From NCBI GenBank assembly GCA_009829735.1, contig CM020618.1, positions 28,186,894 through 28,250,893 of the forward strand: a stretch of DNA of 64,000 nucleotides. Direction: 5' to 3'. Both the position numbers and the translations under genes were made by a program. The stretch is from Pyropia yezoensis. Lineage: Eukaryota; Rhodophyta; Bangiophyceae; Bangiales; Bangiaceae. The notes beneath the pieces are model-generated. The model was given only the letters and a program-made list of their open reading frames with translations, was not told the DNA's origin and searched no databases. Below, piece by piece: positions 41,349 to 52,268 of the stretch (the stretch's first letter is position 1; every line of letters begins with the position of its first letter).

Positions 41349-42272
41349 TTAACCATCCCACAACTTGTGATATTGGTCCAAGAGGCGTTCAACTTGAACC
41401 CTCAACCTGGGTGGAACACTCTCCATGTTCACATGGGGCCGAGGAGAGGCGGCCGACTTGGCTTGGTGTTTCTCCTTCCCGGACTTCGAATCGCTACTCG
41501 CGCCCGCATTGAGGGTGACCGCTACTACCGGTCCCTCATGTTGGTCGATATAGCCGAACTTGGCTCCCGACTTGAAGTACTTGGGCGACGAGCTCAGGTT
41601 CATGACCTGGATCCTCCACGGGACTCCGGCTTTGGAGTCCATCGTGCCAAGAGCAACATGCACTTGGTGCTTGCGAGCAAGACGGGGGTGAGGGTGCACC
41701 AACCCGTTCCCCGAATAATCAGTTACAACGTCAACGTGCGCCACCGAGTTGGGGGGCAACGTGACTTTACGGGCTAACCGCAGGGTAGCAGTAAACCCTT
41801 CTATCACAGAGCAAACAGGCTTCAACTGTGAGACTTTCACAGGAGCCACAGACTTTCCCTTACCAAGGATGGGGATGGTCTCCCCAATCATCAACTTGAC
41901 CCAATACTCAGGGCCACAAATCAAAGGCACTTGTGTTACAACATAAGGGGTAGCCAGAAGCAGGGGTACCGATATATTCTCGACTAGTCCATAGGTCACG
42001 TTGACCTCGGGGCACCCCAACCTAGTTGGTAGGGTTACGGCACCATTAATGGGAAGTATCTCACCATTGGTGTCGATCATAGGGTCGGCCTTGGACCTCC
42101 AACGTTGGAGCTTCACCTCCTTGGGTAATAGCGACTTGCGTATCAAAGAGGCGCCTGAACCAGAATCAAGTACGATACGGGCACAACAGGCACGGCCGGG
42201 GGCTAGTTGCACCCGGCCAGCCACCTGGAAGTTCTCACCCGTCAGCACCGCGATGACCCGACATGGTTTACG
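39389..42272. repeat. Left arm of a 2.9-kb inverted repeat
   Basis: 2,884 bp complementary to 48310-51193. I found only about five differences, so identity is about 99.8%. It covers protease, RT, RNase H and part of integrase of family D. Confidence 0.92.
41349..42248 (-). CDS. Element D left copy protease region
   Basis: About 300 codons. Retropepsin active site in RIVLDSGSGASLIRKS (DSG instead of DTG), followed by the linker to RT. The stop of this frame lies immediately before the RT frame. The same layout and almost the same sequence occur at 48334-49233. Confidence 0.75.
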   Translation of the reverse strand: MLTGENFQVAGRVQLAPGRACCARIVLDSGSGASLIRKSLLPKEVKLQRWRSKADPMIDTNGEILPINGAVTLPTRLGCPEVNVTYGLVENISVPLLLATPYVVTQVPLICGPEYWVKLMIGETIPILGKGKSVAPVKVSQLKPVCSVIEGFTATLRLARKVTLPPNSVAHVDVVTDYSGNGLVHPHPRLARKHQVHVALGTMDSKAGVPWRIQVMNLSSSPKYFKSGAKFGYIDQHEGPVVAVTLNAGASSDSKSGKEKHQAKSAASPRPHVNMESVPPRLRVQVERLLDQYHKLWDG

Positions 42273-42402
42273 TTCTTGGGGAGTCGTACCCGAGGTGGGC
42301 GGACTCCCTTAGGTCGCCGCAGTGTCCGGCAGGGTTGGTTCGTCCTCTTGACCCACTTGGTCGAGGCTGCCGTTGTGAGCTTAGGACGGCCAGCTCCAAC
42401 GG

Positions 42403-44373
42403 TCATTCTTTTCCCGCCGACTTGTCGTCTGAATCCGAGGCCGAAGCGGAAAACGACGAGTCCGAGGACGACGTGTCCGCCCCTTTCGCCCAGGGTGCGG
42501 CGACCGCCACTATTGGTCGAGGCCCACCCTCGCGGCGTGAACGTACTTCGTCCGAGGCCGACTTCTTACTCGCATTCTTAACAAGTTGTTGAATGCGTTT
42601 ACTCAACTTGGGGCAATCATATGCACAGTGTCCATCGGAGTTGCAGTTCCAACACCGATTGTCAGTTCCCAGAGGAGTCATCCCGACTTGGGAAGCCGAT
42701 CAGGTACCCTGGGAAGTTCCCACGGCAGCTACTACCTTACCCTTGCGGATTCGGCGTGCCTCTCTCAGCTCTCTGGCCTGGCGCGCCTCCTCGCGTTCCT
42801 TGGCCAACTCGCCCTGACGCTCCTGGCGTTGTTCCTCCCGCAACTTGCGATAGGCCTGACCCCTGCGGTAGGCGATCCTGGCCAACTCGGCTAGAGTCTC
42901 CCAGGCAGTATTATGCTCCCGGGTCTCCATACGGACTGACCAATGGAGTCCCTCCACAAACCGACACTTCACCACAGCTTGTGGATGAAGAAAGCCACAA
43001 AGATTGTTGAGCTTACGGACCCGCTCCGCAAAGGACAACTCGTCCTCAGCCTCTTCCTGGTGAGCTTGGGTACACTCCTTAACTTGAGAAGCCAACGCTG
43101 CTTCATCCACCATAGCTCTCAACAACCAGTTGACGAGCTCCAAATAGGACGTCACCCCACCAGCGCCTCCACTTGAGGAACTGGGCATGACGGACATGAG
43201 TTCTGTCCGTAGGTCGCCCTTGGAAGACCCTGGTAGCATGTAAAAAGCCATGCCTTTACTTATGGCATTGTCGTCACAGGCTTTTGTAAAACGACGTAGA
43301 GATTCAAACACACGGAGGGGGGGAGCTCCATCCCACTCCGCTTTGTGCCCAAAAGAGTGAAGTGCATTCTTCTTGGCACGGCCCATGGCTCGGGCCTGGT
43401 CAGGACCATACGCCACCGACTTGTTGTGGTGGGCGTAGGTCTCACAGTCAAATATCCTTTGGTAGACCGGGTTGGCTACCTGGATCTTGGGCGGCACCTC
43501 ACGTTGAGTGAACAGCCGCTGTGGCACTGGGGTAAGTTGACCCGCACTGCCTGTCGTCTGTCGCGGTAAGCTTGGTGTAGCCGCCGGCGTTTCCGAGGGG
43601 AACTCCCCCGTGAGGGGCGTACGCCCCACCGAGAATGGTGTGGCTCCCTCGTTGGGAGTCACAGGGGTCGCCCCCTGTTCGGGACGACCCGAGATAGGCG
43701 TGAGGAGGGATTCCCCCTGCGCCTGCGGGCTCGAAAGCCCCAATCCGGTCTGAACATTGAGGCCATCAGGCAAACTCGCCACAATCTGATTCAAAATAGT
43801 ATTCGTCATCGTGACCACCAGGTCCGGCAAAGTCTGCCGTAACACATTGGTCGCCACCCGACGGACAGTTTCCGCGAGGAGTGGATTGTCGACTCCAGTT
43901 GAGTCTCGGTCCGCCTCCGGGAGTCCACCTGAGGGGTAACCACGATCCTCAGGGGTCTCAACCGGGGGCATAGGCGCGAGCCCATCGCCGACCAACGGAG
44001 GTCCGCCGTCCTCCGAAAGCCTAGTTGGCGACGGCTCCAAGCCAAAGTTGGCTCCAACCCGAGTGGAACCCGCGGGGACAGTCCTCTCACCTTGGGACGT
44101 CCCCGTTGAGTGTACCACACGGTGGCCAGACTTCGGCCCACCCACATCAGAAGTGTCACCCGAGTGAACTCCCGACTGAGTCGGGGTGGCCTGTTGCCCG
44201 CCCGCACTTCCAGTCCTGCTGGCTTGAGGGACCTCCAGTCCCTCTGCGACCCCAGGTACACCTACCTGTGTCTCACCAGTATTCGAAGGCACTGAAGTAC
44301 GTGCGTCACCCGTGTACTCCCCAGACGACGGGGGGTCCGAACTAGCCATGTTGGCTAACGATCCGTATGACAC
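42403..44373 (-). pseudogene. gag: Element D gag with zinc knuckle
   Basis: Main frame 42700-44373 (557 codons) with Ser/Thr/Gly/Pro-rich N-terminal half, then a capsid-like helical part (NPVYQRIFDCETYAHHNKSV, VTSYLELVNWLLRAMVDEAA) and an Arg/Glu-rich helix. A CCHC knuckle (CWNCNSDGHCAYDC) follows near 42620-42660 in a different frame. Only the left copy keeps gag. Confidence 0.8.
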
Positions 44374-44448
44374 GGTCCAAGTCCACCGTTCCTATGAGAA
44401 AGAGGGCCCCCTACACCCGAGTGCACCCGGAGGTAAAGATTACCTCTA

Positions 44449-44466
44449 TCCCCTGCTGCTCCACCA
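44449..44466 (-). other. tRNA primer-binding site of element D
   Basis: TCCCCTGCTGCTCCACCA, identical over 18 nt to the site in element B, two bases from the inner LTR end. Confidence 0.85.
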
Positions 44467-44468
44467 AA

Positions 44469-44937
44469 TGTGGCGAAAACCTCTCGCACACGCGACACCC
44501 AAGTTGGGGCGGTGTACAAGGGCTGCCTCCCGTGTCGGGGGAACCGGAAGAAGTGCAAGTCGCACACACTCTGTCCCTGTTGTGGGGCAAACCCCCCACG
44601 GACAAACAAGAGGATGGTGTGTGGTCCAACAGTTTCTTCGTCGGGACGGGGAAGCGAGGCCAAGCCCCGCTGTCCCTCCCCTTATCCCCCCAGGGTCCCC
44701 TCAGAATCTCGCCACTCAGAATCTCCCACCCCAGCACCTGCCCACCGGGCCACACGACAATTCAAGACGATAAATGCAGAAAACCCTCAAATCCAAGTTG
44801 GATTTACTACTAGGCTGACTATCCCAAACTTAGGGAATATGGACCCAAATGCAGGGGGAGGAACGGGTCAGGCTAGTGGCCTGGCGCCCCTTGCATGGCA
44901 CGTGTTGCCCCCCTACCTGGGCGTGAATACTACCACA
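44469..44937 (-). repeat. 5' LTR of element D (left)
   Basis: 469 bp, TGTGG ... CCACA in element direction. It matches 54586-55054 with about 12 differences by my count. The outer flank is GTTGG on the plus strand (CCAAC in element direction). Confidence 0.9.
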
Positions 44938-45017
44938 GTTGGCACTGCCCACGTGGCAGGTCTGCGGAGGCGCGCGCGTCGAGCGGGCGTGTCGAGCCCT
45001 GCACTTCCTGAAAGTCT

Positions 45018-48000
45018 GTAACGATCTAAAAAACGTTCCAGATTCGGACCTAGACTCTCAAAATGGATTGGGACTCGTCAGCGGAACAAAAAAGACTACT
45101 ATCCTCTTTGTGAGACCCAGAGCGTTTGAGACTTCCCGGCCACCAGTCTTTTCTGTGGCAATGAGGGCAGAAACAGTATCAGACTTACGGCCTACAACTG
45201 GCCGTGGATCCGTGCAGTACGGGCGGCCAACGTACGTGCGCACCCCAGACACAGAACTTCCAGAGTCCTTCTTCTTTGTCTTCGTTCAGGCTCTCCGCGC
45301 CATCACCCCCCTCGAGCGCCGTGCCAACGCTCATGTAGAGGTGGCACAGGCGCCCCACGCCCGGGGTACGCACGCGCGCCCACACGGGCACCCGTGCACG
45401 CATGGCCCCCAGATGCACGCAGGTGGACCCACACGGGCACGCCCGGGCCAAGCCCCCCCTTCTCGTGCACGAACTAAAAACGCAGGTGCGCGCACGCAAC
45501 GAGTCCCGTATGCACTCGAGCGACGCCCTCCACACACGTCCCCGACAGCCCGGCCAGCACGCCTCGGGAACGCCAATCAGCCACCCGTGTGACACGCAAC
45601 CACGGACGTCGCGCAATGTCACTGACTCATCGGTCCGCATGTGACACCGCATGACCGCGGCCGCCAGCACACTGCAGCCGCCTTGGAATTAGCCACACTC
45701 CCCCCTATCGGCTTCAGAGGGCTTGGGGGCCGCGGCATCAGGGATGATCTATTGCTGGACGGGGTTGTTGTCCTCCTCCGTGGTCAGGATGGGCTCGAGC
45801 GCAGTGCAGTGGTGTGGTTTCGTTAGCTCGTCAGACGCGTTGTACTCGGACTTGATCAGGCCGACGCTAGGGATCTCCTGGTCGCTGTAGGCCTCTCGAA
45901 CCGCCGCTACGTCAATCATAAGTCGTCTTTTCCGTTGGGTGCGACGCCCGCGTGATGACGTCAAACAGCTGCTTGGAGTCGGTCAGCATGATGAGCGGGA
46001 TGTGCTGCTGGTTGACAGGCTGCAAGTCATGCTTGATGACAAACGCCTCGTCAAACGCGTTGGCAATCGCGCACACCGCGCCCGCCATCATGGAGCGCAC
46101 CACTCGGCGTGACTACTTGCTCGAGTAGGACAGCACGTGACAGGCGCAGCGGTCGTCGCACAGGAGGATCAGGTAGCCCAGCTGGGACGACTCGTCATCG
46201 TTGGACGCAAAGGACGCATCCGCGTACACCTTGAGGCGCGTTGATCCACGTCGGAGGGGCCGGTAAATCAACGCCCAATCACTGGTGTTCTTAGCTTTCT
46301 TGATGGCCTTATTGAGCTGACGGATGTGTCGCTCACAGAGCGACTTGGGGGTAGCTTGAGCTGCACGGTTGATCGCGCGACGCAGGTCCGGCCTGGTGTG
46401 CGACAGCCATGCGACAGCGGCGTGCACAGATGCGAACTTGTCGTACGTGGCCGACAACTTCAGGGGGCTCAGGGCTGCAACATAGTTCGCCTGGTTCATT
46501 CATCTTAACCGACCAATCAGCGCCGCGGGTTGAAGCGATGGTGACGCCAAGACTCTCAAAGCTGTCCCGCTGCCGGGGTTTGGCGTCAAACTGACGAAGA
46601 GTTGCCCCCGTGAGCACCTGGATGGTCTCGTTGCCGTCGAGGATGCTGTCGTCCACATAGGTGCCCAGCAAACCATCCACACCATCCATGCCATCCCGCA
46701 CGTAAAGTGCAGGGTCCCCCGTCGTAGGTACCATGCCCAGGTCGTCCTCCACGTGGGCACTGAATGTGGCAACCCAGTAGACGCCAGCGTCGCAGATCCC
46801 ATATAGCGGCCGCACGAGCTGCAACACCTCGTCCTCACCAATCCCATAGTATTCTCTGTCCGCCGCCCTTGGCTGCAGGTATACGTCACGGGTCATCTTC
46901 TCCACGCTCTGGACGTAGGACTGGTTGACGTCGTGCGCAAAAATTCGAAACCCACGAACCGCACTGGTGGACATAACCATCCTGGTCGAGCGCTGCCGCA
47001 ACGTCGACAGATTGTGAACAACGAACCGCTTCTCCCGGTCCTTGTGACCCTGTGCAATGCAGCGTGACTTCGGCCGCTCCTCGGGGGATCCGACGTGCTT
47101 CTGGGTATGGACGAGGCGTCCACCAACAATGTTTGCCCCCTCAGGCAAGGAGCGCTTCTTGACCACCTTCATCGCGCCGGGCCCCATCAGCCCGTCCACC
47201 TCCTCTTGAGTCGACGCCCGGAACGGCTCCGGCAGGACGCGCACGTTGTTCTCCTTGAGCACCTCAGTGATCAGTGCTTCACACGTAGGAAGGATGTGCT
47301 CAGGAGGAGCGTCGGTTCGTGAGAAGGCGTGCAGCCCGACACAGACGTCGAACAGAAGCTGCTCCCCCTTGCGCATGGTGTCCATCAGCTGGTCAAGCTC
47401 CCCGTCGCCCATCTCGCGAACAGATAGCTCCCCATTGTCTGGCAGAGGGGGTACAATTTTGTCATGTCCGGTCGGAGAGGTGGGCTCAATCTCACCTCCC
47501 TCAGCTTCCGGCACGGTGCCGTGACGGTACCGCTTTATGTTATTAATGGAGAAAATCTTGGCGGTGCCGTCCACGTCGAGCCAGACGTCTTTGCCAACCG
47601 CCTTGACGACCGAGTAGGGCCCCACCCAGCCGCTGACCGGTTTCTCTTGGAACACAAGCACGGCTATGCCGGCGGCATTGTCAACATCGGTGGCCCGCGG
47701 CACTCTCATGCGCAGAGCTCTTCGCAATCGGGCTCGCGCAATGGTCCGCAGCATCTCGTTCCGTGCCGTCCTCATCGCCTCTAGTCGCAATTTCTGCTCC
47801 GGCAGGTCAACAGGACTAACCGGCGTGCGTGGCACGATGCCAAACACAAGAAGGGCCGGCACGAGCCCAGCATGTCCAGCGATATTCATTGCAAAGACGG
47901 CCAGGGAGAGCGCGTAGTCCGCGGCGAGAGTTGGGTGGTCCGCCCGCACGCGGCGATATATCTGCCGCAAGTAGGCGTGATAGCGCTCACCAGATCCAAG

Positions 48001-48279
48001 AGCGTTGCGCGATTCAATGCCCGACCCAATATGCTTCGTGCCCACCGCTGGCAGCAGTGCTCGCACGGCAGCGGTGGCCGCCGTCGCCGTCGCCGTTGCC
48101 GCCGCCGCTGCCGCCGCGGCCGCTTCCGCCGCGGCAGCGCGGTCGCGGTCGCGCTGGGCGGCGGCCAGGGCGGACCGCAGGTGCGCCACCTCTGCCTGCA
48201 GGTCGGAAATGACCCGCCGCGCGCCAGCGGCGGCGGCCGCCACGGGGTCACTGTCCAGCGAGTCGGATTCCGTCCCGCT
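45018..48279 (-). mobile_element. Ty1/copia element remnant (broken)
   Basis: Minus-strand Ty1/copia pol: end of integrase, RT and RNase H (45749 to about 48290). A purine-rich tract (ATAGGGGGGAG) at about 45698-45708 is followed by TGTGGCTAATTCC, so a 3' LTR may run from 45697 down to about 45018 (ending GATCGTTACA); no second LTR copy exists in the window to prove it. The 5' half (gag, protease, most of integrase) is missing, and at 48279 the sequence passes into the right copy of element D. Broken, with at least three breaks. Confidence 0.8.
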
Positions 48280-48294
48280 TGTGGCAGTATTGAC
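45749..48294 (-). pseudogene. pol: Ty1/copia pol: integrase end, RT, RNase H
   Basis: From its N-terminal side: a coiled-coil/poly-Ala stretch (VISDLQAEVAHLRSALAAAQ), an integrase end (YLRQIYRRVRADHPTLAADY, VFQEKPVSGWVGPYSVVKAV, ISINNIKRY-type motif), RT (MKVVKKRSLPEGANIVGGRL, KSRCIAQGHKD, IFAHDVNQSYVQS, GTYVDDSILDG with YVDD near 46655) and RNase H pieces down to 45749 (ADASFASNDDESSQLGY, EYNASDELTK). The long coiled coil upstream of the integrase end is unusual. Copia-like elements with comparable integrase ends are known in algae, but I cannot assign a clade. Fossil, broken. Confidence 0.82.
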
Positions 48295-48301
48295 CCCCAG
48301 G
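48280..48301 (+). repeat. LTR stub of family D
   Basis: TGTGGCAGTATTGACCCCCA and the next two bases match the start of the LTR at 54586. The sequence then jumps to the region just before protease. Confidence 0.75.
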
Positions 48302-48309
48302 GAAAGGTG

Positions 48310-51193
48310 CGTAAACCATGTCGGGTCATCGCGGTGCTGACGGGTGAGAACTTCCAGGTGGCTGGCCGGGTGCAACTAGCCCCCGGCCGTGCCTATTGTG
48401 CCCGTATCGTACTTGATTCTGGTTCAGGCGCCTCTTTGATACGCAAGTCGCTATTACCCAAGGAGGTGAAGCTCCAACGTTGGAGGTCCAAGGCCGACCC
48501 TATGATCGACACCAATGGTGAGATACTTCCCATTAATGGTGCCGTAACCCTACCAACTAGGTTGGGGTGCCCCGAGGTCAACGTGACCTATGGACTAGTC
48601 GAGAATATATCGGTACCCCTGCTTCTGGCTACCCCTTATGTTGTAACACAAGTGCCTTTGATTTGTGGCCCTGAGTATTGGGTCAAGTTGATGATTGGGG
48701 AGACCATCCCCATCCTTGGTAAGGGAAAGTCTGTGGCTCCTGTGAAAGTCTCACAGTTGAAGCCTGTTTGCTCTGTGATAGAAGGGTTTACTGCTACCCT
48801 GCGGTTAGCCCGTAAAGTCACGTTGCCCCCCAACTCGGTGGCGCACGTTGACGTTGTAACTGATTATTCGGGGAACGGGTTGGTGCACCCTCACCCCCGT
48901 CTTGCTCGCAAGCACCAAGTGCATGTTGCTCTTGGCACGATGGACTCCAAAGCCGGAGTCCCGTGGAGGATCCAGGTTATGAACCTGAGCTCGTCGCCCA
49001 AGTACTTCAAGTCGGGAGCCAAGTTCGGCTATATCGACCAACATGAGGGACCGGTAGTAGCGGTCACCCTCAATGCGGGCGCGAGTAGCGATTCGAAGTC
49101 CGGGAAGGAGAAACACCAAGCCAAGTCGGCCGCCTCTCCTCGGCCCCATGTGAACATGGAGAGTGTTCCACCCAGGTTGAGGGTTCAAGTTGAACGCCTC
49201 TTGGACCAATATCACAAGTTGTGGGATGGTTAATTGGGACTCATGAGAGCCACCCAACACCGGATCGAGTTGAAGCCTGGTGCACCCCCTATACGCCAAC
49301 AACGATATAGGGGAGCTCCCCGTTCAAGGGCCATTGTTAAGGAGCAAGTCGCTCGTATGGAGGCCCTCGATGTGATCGAGGCCAGCAACGCCGAGTTGGC
49401 GAGTCCGGTGGTTATTGTCCCCGAAGTTGATGGGACCCCACGGCTCTGCATCGACTACCGTAAGCTCAACGAGAGCACGGTGAAGGATAGTTATCCCCTA
49501 CCTAGGATGGACGACTTTCTGGACTCTCTGGGTGAGGCAAACGTGTTCTCCACCCTAGACTGTAACGCGGGGTACTGGCAAATTCCCATTGCCCCGGAAG
49601 ACAGGCATAAAACTACCTTTACCTGTCACTGTGGTACCTACCAGTGCAAGCGACTACCGTTTGGACTGTGCATCGCGCCGGCAACTTTCCAGCGCGCCAT
49701 GGACATGATTCTGGCCGGAGTACGGTGGCAGATCTGTCTTGTGTACCTAGACGATATCATTGTGTTCTCCCGAAGTCCGGAGGAGGACATTGGCCATCTT
49801 GGCCAGGTGTTCAAGCTGCTTGCTGACGCCGGTGTGTCACTGAAGGCGAGTAAGTGCCACCTCTTCACTCAGGAGGTGGAATACTTGGGACATGTTGTCC
49901 GTCCGGGGCGCCTCAGTGTCAGCGAGAATAACTTGAGGGCCATCCGTAAGGCTCAGTACCCCCGGATCCAGACCCAGATGAGGAGCTTCCTCGGGATTTG
50001 TAACGTATACCGATGTTTCACCAAGGGCTTCGCCAAGTTGGCGAAGCCATTGAAAGAGCTAGTTAGCTCAAGGCTACCGAGGCACCTGCCTCCCCCAAGT
50101 CGGGTGGAGCAGGAATCCTTTGAGACTCGTCGGGATCTACTGCTGAAGCCCCCTATGTTGGCTATTCCCAGGTTGGGAGGCCACAACATCTTAGACGTGG
50201 ATACTAACTACGACCAACATGGTTGTGTGTTGATTCAGCAGCAGCCGGTCAAGGAGTACTTGCCGGTAGGACACTTGAGCAAGGGGCTGAACTCGGCTGA
50301 GAAGAACTATGGAGTCACCGAGTTGGAAGGACTCGCAGTGGTGTGGGCGGTGACGTCACTTCGTCATTACCTAGAGGGTGAGAAGTTCCTCATCCGCTGT
50401 GACCAGCGCGCGTTGCAGTTCATCTTTAAGACGGATTGCACGAACACTCGTCTCAACAGGTGGAGGGTGCGACTAGCACCATTCAACTTTGATGTCGAGT
50501 ACCGTCGCGGCAGGCAACATGCCCTTGCCGACGGCCTTTCTCGGGTACCTACCGAGGGGCTGGACACTAACTCAGTCGATGAGGACATCCCCATCGTGGG
50601 GGTCTTCACGCGCTCGGGTCAGGCACCGGACCCCGAGGCGCCAGGGAACAAGAAGTACTTGCCCCTGTCGCTGGACGAGGTGGTGATGGCCCAAGCCGAG
50701 GACCCCTTCTGCAAGTCGCAGAGGGACACGCTGGATACGGTGGCGGAGACGCGGTTCTTTATCGGAGACGATGGCCTCCTCTTGAGGAGGGGGGTATTCC
50801 AGGGGACCGAACAACTTGTCGTCCCCGCATCTCTCAAGGACAGTATTCTTCAGAGGGAGCACAACGCTCCCACAGGTGGACACCTGGGGTCTAGTAAACT
50901 CTACCAGACCCTGAGGACCAGGTACTACTGGCCGTCCATGGTGGTGGACATCTATAGTTGGGTGGCTGCCTGCACAAGTTGTGCGCAGAACCGTCTGATG
51001 GAACGGCGGCCTACTACGGCTATGTTACTGTTCCCGGCCAAGGAGTCCTTTGCCGCGTTGGCAATGGACATCCTTGGGCCACTGCCAGTGACCCAGGATG
51101 GTAACCAGTACCTCCTGGTCATCTGCGATCGCTTCACGAAACTTACGCGAGCGATCCCACTGGCAGAGATCACGGCCATGTCGGTCGTGTCAG
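48310..51193. repeat. Right arm of the 2.9-kb inverted repeat
   Basis: Complement of 39389-42272 with about five differences over 2,884 bp. The arms are separated by 6,037 bp (42273-48309). Confidence 0.92.
48334..49233 (+). CDS. Element D right copy protease region
   Basis: Retropepsin-like, active site RIVLDSGSGASLIRKS. The stop is immediately before the RT frame at 49234. Sequence upstream of 48310 in this frame belongs to the copia remnant, not to D. Confidence 0.75.
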   Translation: MLTGENFQVAGRVQLAPGRAYCARIVLDSGSGASLIRKSLLPKEVKLQRWRSKADPMIDTNGEILPINGAVTLPTRLGCPEVNVTYGLVENISVPLLLATPYVVTQVPLICGPEYWVKLMIGETIPILGKGKSVAPVKVSQLKPVCSVIEGFTATLRLARKVTLPPNSVAHVDVVTDYSGNGLVHPHPRLARKHQVHVALGTMDSKAGVPWRIQVMNLSSSPKYFKSGAKFGYIDQHEGPVVAVTLNAGASSDSKSGKEKHQAKSAASPRPHVNMESVPPRLRVQVERLLDQYHKLWDG

Positions 51194-52157
51194 CCTTCCT
51201 AGATCACTGGGTTGCCGCGTATGGCATCCCGGACAGTACACTCTCGGACAATGGGCCCAATTTGCGTCTGTACTGTTCCAGGGAGTGCTGGATATGTTGG
51301 GGGTTAAGGCAAACTATGCCACCCCCTAACACCCACAAACTAATGGGCAGGTGGAGCGCTTCAACAAAACTATTGTTCGGCAGCTGCGCCACTATGTGAG
51401 TGAGCACGTGAAAACGTGGGACCAATACTTTTCTATTCTTACCAATGCCTACAATTCGCAGGTTCACTCATCTACCGGGGAAGTACCCCTCGCTTTTGTG
51501 ACCCCCCGTCGCGTGCGGTCTATTGCCGTGCGGCGGCCGCTCCCAACTAGGGAGGATGGTAGCAGTACGCCTACTCCTACTGAGAGTAAGGTGGAGTTCG
51601 CTGCTAGGCTTGAAAAACTCATCCCTGAAGTCAGGGCTGAGATGGACAAAGCACAAAAGCGCTACAAGCGTACCTTTGACAAAAAGGTGCGCAATGCTAA
51701 GCATGTCCCCGAGCAGGGTGACTGGGTACTGGTTCACTCACACACCCCAACTGGGGGTAAGCTGGTATTCCAGACGAAAAGGCCGTGCCAGGTCCTTCGT
51801 ACTGATGGGCGGCGCTTCACCATCGAAAGTGACGATGGAGTCCGCACAGTAAACGGACAACACGTGGTAAAGGTTGCACCACCGCCTGCAGGCGACCCAG
51901 CTTGGGCGCGTGCGTTAGGAGCGTGGCGCCTGCCCTCGCTGCCTGCGGCCAAACATGGCCCGCAGGACTACGTGTTCGATAAGTTCATCGACCACGGCTG
52001 GGAAGAGGACACTAACCGCCTCATGTTGAGGGTGCGTTGGTTCGGATACAAAGCCAAGGATGATACGTGGGAATATGTGGAGGACCTTCCCGCTGGGAAG
52101 GTCCGGGCATACTGTGCCCGGAATGATATAGACCCTGACAGCCCCCCCTCAACGTGA
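49234..52157 (+). pseudogene. pol: Element D right copy pol with chromodomain
   Basis: RT (YLDDIIVF near 49745), RNase H, integrase zinc finger and core (LAMDILGPLPVTQDGN, HWVAAYGIPDSTLSDNG), integrase C-terminal domain (GDWVLVHSHTPTGGKLVF, KVAPPPAGDPAWARALG) and a chromodomain at about 51960-52130 (DYVFDKFIDHGWEED, VRWFGYKAKDDTWEYVED). About one break is apparent. This is the more complete pol of family D in the window. Confidence 0.9.
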
Positions 52158-52268
52158 GGGAAGGCCGAGTAACAGTGCCTAAAGAGTGCTTCAAGTCGAA
52201 GTGGTACGCAGAGTGGCTTTTAACTACAGCCCTAACCCTCACACTCTCACAACAAAGGCAGCTGCCAA

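Larger units (their letters stand above)
39303..44937 (-). mobile_element. Ty3/gypsy element D, left copy (broken)
   Basis: Minus-strand copy in element direction: 5' LTR (44469-44937), primer site (44449-44466), gag (42403-44373), protease (41349-42248), RT, RNase H and part of integrase (39303-41348). No 3' LTR or antisense ORF follows on this side, so it is broken (about two or more breaks). From 39389 to 42272 it is almost identical, in inverted orientation, to 48310-51193. Its outer 5-bp flank at 44938-44942 (GTTGG) is the complement of the flank of the right copy's 3' LTR. Confidence 0.9.

Noticed and set aside
47872-48333. Plus-strand frame leading into the D protease
   Set aside because: It is the opposite strand of the copia remnant; the protease part starts only near 48310.
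46333-48375. Minus-strand copia frame extended to 48375
   Set aside because: The part above about 48294 reads through LTR and protease-region sequence of element D, so it is not part of copia.
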